NCBI GenBank assembly: GCA_937899245.1
Contig: CALDKB010000048.1
Location: 124,001 to 188,000, forward strand
Direction of reading: 5' to 3'
DNA length: 64,000 nt
From: an uncultured Bacteroidales bacterium
Lineage (GTDB): Bacteria; Bacteroidota; Bacteroidia; Bacteroidales; ML635J-15
Below are positions 60,844 to 64,000 of the stretch, piece after piece. The number at the start of each line of letters is the position of its first letter. Position 1 is the first letter of the stretch. The translations under genes and the position numbers were made by a program. The notes below the pieces were generated by a model that saw nothing but the letters and a program-made list of their open reading frames with translations, searched no databases and was not told the DNA's origin.

Positions 60844-62772
60844 ATGGCTATCAAATATATCTCTTATTATCCCAATACACTTGAAGGACAAGCCATTTTG
60901 GACAACTTTGTCCGTACCAAGCGCGTGCTTCGTTATCGCGACAACGACCAAGTGGTGGAACGCATACAGCGTGGTATGCCGCTTTATGAGATGGAACAGC
61001 AGGAGCAGATTGGCGACAACCCCAACCACAATATGGTGATTCGTGGTGAATGTCTTTCTACCTGTGCATATCTGAAAGACAAAGGCATACAGGTTGACTT
61101 AGTGTATATCGACCCGCCTTTTGCCAGTGGTGCCGACTATGCCAAGAAAGTTTATATACGCCGTAATCCCAAAATTGCTGAAGCGATAACAAAGGCAGAG
61201 GAAGAGCTTGACATAGACGAATTCAAAGCCTTTGAAGAGAAAATGTATGGCGATGTGTGGGACAAGGAACGCTACCTGAATTGGATGTACGAAAACCTAA
61301 TGGCCATCAAAAGCGTAATGAGCGACGAGGCCTGCATCTATGTGCATTTGGATTGGCACATTGTTCATTACGTAAAGATCTTAATGGACGAAATATTTGG
61401 AGAAGATAATTTTAGAAATCAAATAATATGGTCTTATCCAGGAAGAGAGCGTTTGTCTGAAACTAAATTTCAATCCAAGCACGATACTATTTTACTTTAT
61501 GGTAAAAGTGAAGATGCAAAACTCAACCCTATTAAGAAGGAATGGACTCGTGAAGATAGAATAATCGCATTGAGAAGAAAAATATATAAAGATGACGATG
61601 GTAGAGAATGGTTTTGGGAGACAAGAAGTCAAGCTGATGGTAAAGAACCTGTTAAAACATATTTGGATGAATATGTTGCAAAGGGAGGTGCTTTAAATGA
61701 TGTATGGAACGACATACAATTCCTTAGAGGTAATGATCCTGAGCGTGTTGACTATTCCACTCAAAAACCAGAAGCTCTTTTGGAACGCATCATTAAAGCC
61801 AGCAGCAACGAAGGAATGTTGGTTGCGGATTTTTTTGGCGGTAGTGGTGTAACAGCAGCCGTTGCCAACAAGTTGGGCCGCAATTTCATCCATTGCGACA
61901 TTGGCATCAACAGCATCCAAACCACGAGAGACCGTTTGCTTGCAGACAAGGCCGAGTTTGAGGTACTTGAAATCAAGGATGGTGTGTCACTTTACCGCAA
62001 TCCTGTGCAGACGATGGACAAGTTGAAGAGCCTTATCAAAGGCTTGCGCAACGAGGATGCCTTGGACAAGTTTTGGGAAGGCAGCATTGTGGACACCAAA
62101 TACGGCATGATGCCAGTCTATCTGCCTAACCTGATGGACAGCAGTACCCGTCTTTTGGACAAGCCACTGATGAACCGCATCATCCGCGAGGCTTTGCCCG
62201 ACTTGCCAGAAGATACCAAGCGGGTCATCGTCTATTACATTGACATTACCGACCGTGCAGAAATTGAGCAGTTCATCAAGGAGCAAAACGACCAGACTAC
62301 CATTGAGATAGAACTTCGCGACCTGAAGCAGGTGTTGGACGAAGTGGTGGTGGAAGATGAGGCCGAATGGGAAGTAAGCGAAACACACGACGACTTGATA
62401 GGCGGCTGGAAGGTTGAACTGAAGACTTTCCACAGCGACCGCGTAAAGCGCAAAATTGATGAGGTAAATTTCAAGGGCGAGCAACAAGCCTTGCAAGCTA
62501 TGTCCAAAGGCAAATCGATAACCTTCAAGCCCATCGAAATCAGCGACGAAGGCTTAGAAACTATCGAATGGGTCAGCCTTGACTGCACAAATTCCGACAA
62601 GCATTCCCCGTGGCATAGCGACGCGGAAATCAAGATAGACAAACTTGGCTATGTCATCCGCAACGGTGTGAAGACCCAAGACTTTTGGGACACTACTATT
62701 AAATGCGACAAAAAGCCGCTTCGCATGAAGATTCGGAATGTTTGCGGGGATGAGACGATATATCAATTATAA
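60844..62772 (+). CDS. Type III-like N6-adenine/N4-cytosine DNA methyltransferase (Mod)
   Basis: 642 residues. Motif IV DPPF (90-93) precedes motif X STQKPEALLERI (about 305) and motif I FFGGSG (330-335), the order of beta-class enzymes such as type III Mod. The target-recognition region between them (about residues 183-300) is AT-richer than its flanks and probably exchanged. Starts 12 bases after the res gene. Modifies host DNA and gives sequence specificity to the complex. A long C-terminal part (about 360-642) is unassigned and may contact Res. Confidence 0.9.
   Translation: MAIKYISYYPNTLEGQAILDNFVRTKRVLRYRDNDQVVERIQRGMPLYEMEQQEQIGDNPNHNMVIRGECLSTCAYLKDKGIQVDLVYIDPPFASGADYAKKVYIRRNPKIAEAITKAEEELDIDEFKAFEEKMYGDVWDKERYLNWMYENLMAIKSVMSDEACIYVHLDWHIVHYVKILMDEIFGEDNFRNQIIWSYPGRERLSETKFQSKHDTILLYGKSEDAKLNPIKKEWTREDRIIALRRKIYKDDDGREWFWETRSQADGKEPVKTYLDEYVAKGGALNDVWNDIQFLRGNDPERVDYSTQKPEALLERIIKASSNEGMLVADFFGGSGVTAAVANKLGRNFIHCDIGINSIQTTRDRLLADKAEFEVLEIKDGVSLYRNPVQTMDKLKSLIKGLRNEDALDKFWEGSIVDTKYGMMPVYLPNLMDSSTRLLDKPLMNRIIREALPDLPEDTKRVIVYYIDITDRAEIEQFIKEQNDQTTIEIELRDLKQVLDEVVVEDEAEWEVSETHDDLIGGWKVELKTFHSDRVKRKIDEVNFKGEQQALQAMSKGKSITFKPIEISDEGLETIEWVSLDCTNSDKHSPWHSDAEIKIDKLGYVIRNGVKTQDFWDTTIKCDKKPLRMKIRNVCGDETIYQL
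61385..61745 (+). other. AT-rich target-recognition segment inside mod
   Basis: Five 60-base lines from 61441 counted by hand have 20-23 G+C (33-38 percent), against 25-32 (42-53 percent) in flanking lines of the same gene. It matches the expected place of the specificity domain, so it looks like a swapped cassette. Confidence 0.7.
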
Positions 62773-62823
62773 GGAAACAGTTTGAAATAAATCTGTTTGC
62801 AGAAACAACTAAAAACAAGTAAT

Positions 62824-63012
62824 ATGGAGTCAATAAAATGGATTTTTAGTGGTATAGGGACATCTATACTTATTGGTATTGTTAGTTTTATCATAGGTGG
62901 TGTTGCTGGTTATAACATTGGGAAAAATAGCAAGATTCGCCAAAAACAGAAGGCTGGAGATAATTCGACTCAAAGTCAAATAGGTCAAATTATAAACAAT
63001 GGAAATAAATAG
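62824..63012 (+). CDS. Small membrane protein with C-terminal amyloid-like motif
   Basis: 62 residues from ATG 62824. One membrane helix (about 11-31; GTSILIGIVSFIIGGVAGY, glycine-rich) is followed by a short basic stretch (KNSKIRQKQK) and the tail AGDNSTQSQIGQIINNG. The tail motif is repeated near the start of the next protein. RHIM-like cores have the form (I/V)-Q-x-G; here SQIG. Likely a membrane-acting effector that is triggered when its tail is templated by the NTPase. 51 bases after mod, without a clear promoter, so it may ride on the restriction operon. Confidence 0.65.
   Translation: MESIKWIFSGIGTSILIGIVSFIIGGVAGYNIGKNSKIRQKQKAGDNSTQSQIGQIINNGNK
62953..62985 (+). repeat. Coding copy 1 of the AGDNSTQ motif
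   Basis: 33 bases; 26 are identical to copy 2, 73 bases downstream in another gene and frame. Several differences are silent. Confidence 0.85.
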
Positions 63013-64000
63013 ACAATCTCAAACCGCAGGGGATAATTCGACACAAATCCAAGCAGGTTCCATAAGTGTTAAATATGATACCTATTTGGGCGATAATAGT
63101 ATTTATATAGAAAAACAAGATGGTAATATATACATTAGTGATTCTTATGTTACTAATCCCGAATTCGCCTTTGAAAAGGGATCGTTTGAACTTTGTATGT
63201 ATCTACCAACCATAAATCCTCCTATTGAGAGAAAAGAAGTTGATACTATATTAGATTGGATTGGACATGATGCGGATTCAAAAAATCCAAATCGAGTGGG
63301 TGTATTGTATGGAAAGGCTGGAATTGGGAAGTCTGTTGTGATGCATAATCTACTGCAACGACTCAAATGCATAGAAGGGTATCGAGTTCTTGGATTAAAG
63401 TCTGACCAAATTGAATTCACTGATACCGATACATTAAGCCAACAACTTCATTTGCCACAACCTATTGAGGATGTGATTGAAAACATGGCAGTTTCTTCAA
63501 AAAGAGTTGTATTGTTGATTGACCAAATAGATGCTTTATCTCTATCCTTATCAACTAACCGCACGCCCCTTCGCTCTTTATTAAAGCTTATCCAACGCAT
63601 TCAATTTATAAAAAAAGTCCGTGTTGTCATTTCCAGTAGGCCTTATGATCTTGAATATGATCCTACATTAGAACAACTAAAAATAAAAAACAAATGGGAG
63701 TTAAAAGAGTTTTCTCCTGATATTGTTAAGCAAGTATTAAAACAACATGGTTATGATAAATTGATTGATAATGATGTTCTTCTCTTTTTAGGTAATCCTC
63801 TTCATCTTCACTTGTTTTTAAAGGTTTTCAAAACTGCACAACTAAGATACCCTTTGACAGAAGAAGACTTGTATGATCAACTTTGGAGATTATATATAAT
63901 TGATAATGTCAATGAGAATATAAGTAAGGAGAGTGTTATTGCATTGTTGGATGTGTTGGTCAATCGTATGTATGAACGTCAAGAACTGTCGGTGCGATAT
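62999..64000 (+). CDS. STAND/NACHT-type NTPase with N-terminal amyloid-like motif, partial
   Basis: First 334 codons; the gene leaves the window. ATG 62999 overlaps the small membrane gene by 14 bases. Residues 10-20 are AGDNSTQIQAG, the motif shared with the neighbour. A short strand-rich part (GDNSIYIEKQDGNIYISDSY) follows, then the NTPase: Walker A GKAGIGKS (105-112), extended Walker B VVLLIDQIDAL (170-180), sensor VVISSRP (209-215) and a helical region with GNPLHLHLFLK that fits the winged-helix/GxP part of STAND proteins. Sensor repeats would be C-terminal, outside the window. Likely an NLR-like immune sensor; distinctly AT-rich. Confidence 0.85.
   Translation, partial: MEINRQSQTAGDNSTQIQAGSISVKYDTYLGDNSIYIEKQDGNIYISDSYVTNPEFAFEKGSFELCMYLPTINPPIERKEVDTILDWIGHDADSKNPNRVGVLYGKAGIGKSVVMHNLLQRLKCIEGYRVLGLKSDQIEFTDTDTLSQQLHLPQPIEDVIENMAVSSKRVVLLIDQIDALSLSLSTNRTPLRSLLKLIQRIQFIKKVRVVISSRPYDLEYDPTLEQLKIKNKWELKEFSPDIVKQVLKQHGYDKLIDNDVLLFLGNPLHLHLFLKVFKTAQLRYPLTEEDLYDQLWRLYIIDNVNENISKESVIALLDVLVNRMYERQELSVRY
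63026..63058 (+). repeat. Coding copy 2 of the AGDNSTQ motif
   Basis: Encodes residues 10-20 of the STAND NTPase; partner of copy 1. Confidence 0.85.

Overview
The window is chromosomal DNA of a member of the Bacteroidota, most likely an uncultured gut or rumen-type member of the Bacteroidales. Support: about 25 promoters carry the TAnnTTTG -7 box of the Bacteroidota primary sigma factor; there are TonB-dependent receptors, a DUF4249 lipoprotein, a PorV/PorQ-like protein with a type IX secretion cargo, a gliding-motility C-terminal domain, bactofilin, and many Bacteroidota-type lipoproteins. Species assignment is not possible by eye.

Layout. 1-1.7 kb: the start of an acetyltransferase and an exported protein with a degenerate thioredoxin domain. 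1.7-9.4 kb: a seven-gene minus-strand operon headed by a TetR regulator and ending in a complete RND efflux pump. 9.7-13.3 kb: PepE, threonine aldolase and S-adenosylhomocysteine hydrolase. 13.4-16.8 kb: guaA operon with xseB, a DUF4159 protein and a repeat protein. 17-20.4 kb: TonB receptor/DUF4249 pair. 20.5-22.9 kb: exonuclease III, a polysaccharide deacetylase, a Rieske-like lipoprotein with a changed cluster motif, and a Lys/Arg-rich protein split over two frames at an A AAA AAG heptamer. 23-32 kb: three-gene surface operon (large TonB receptor, 1379-residue secreted protein, PorV-like barrel). 32-37.4 kb: greA, HIT protein, ribH, TPR protein, coaD, glnS. 37.5-39.7 kb: four lipoprotein genes, two of them paralogues. 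40-43 kb: sugar MFS permease and an Fe-S aldo/keto reductase. 43.2-47.7 kb: ECF sigma factor with a transmembrane PKD protein, nadE, gltX. 47.8-56.2 kb: tRNA-Ser(GCT), pckA, half a transketolase, SPOR and LEA-type proteins, bactofilin-atpZ-DUF6168, a DksA-like protein and kbl.

56.2 kb to the right edge is an accessory defence-type island placed directly behind kbl. The last bases of kbl and its terminator (about 85 bp) occur again about 1.6 kb further on, flanking an AAA ATPase gene. Behind this come a type III-like restriction gene and its methyltransferase (order res then mod), whose target-recognition region is clearly AT-richer than its flanks. Then follow a 62-residue single-pass membrane protein and a STAND/NACHT-type NTPase that runs off the window. 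These last two proteins share an almost identical motif, AGDNSTQxQxG, at the C-terminus of the membrane protein and at the N-terminus of the NTPase. I read this as a two-gene immune system in which the NTPase seeds the membrane effector through an amyloid-type (RHIM-like) signalling motif. This is the most exciting element of the window.

No CRISPR array, insertion sequence, transposase, integrase or rRNA gene was seen. Functions are inferred from motifs read by eye; no database search was run.
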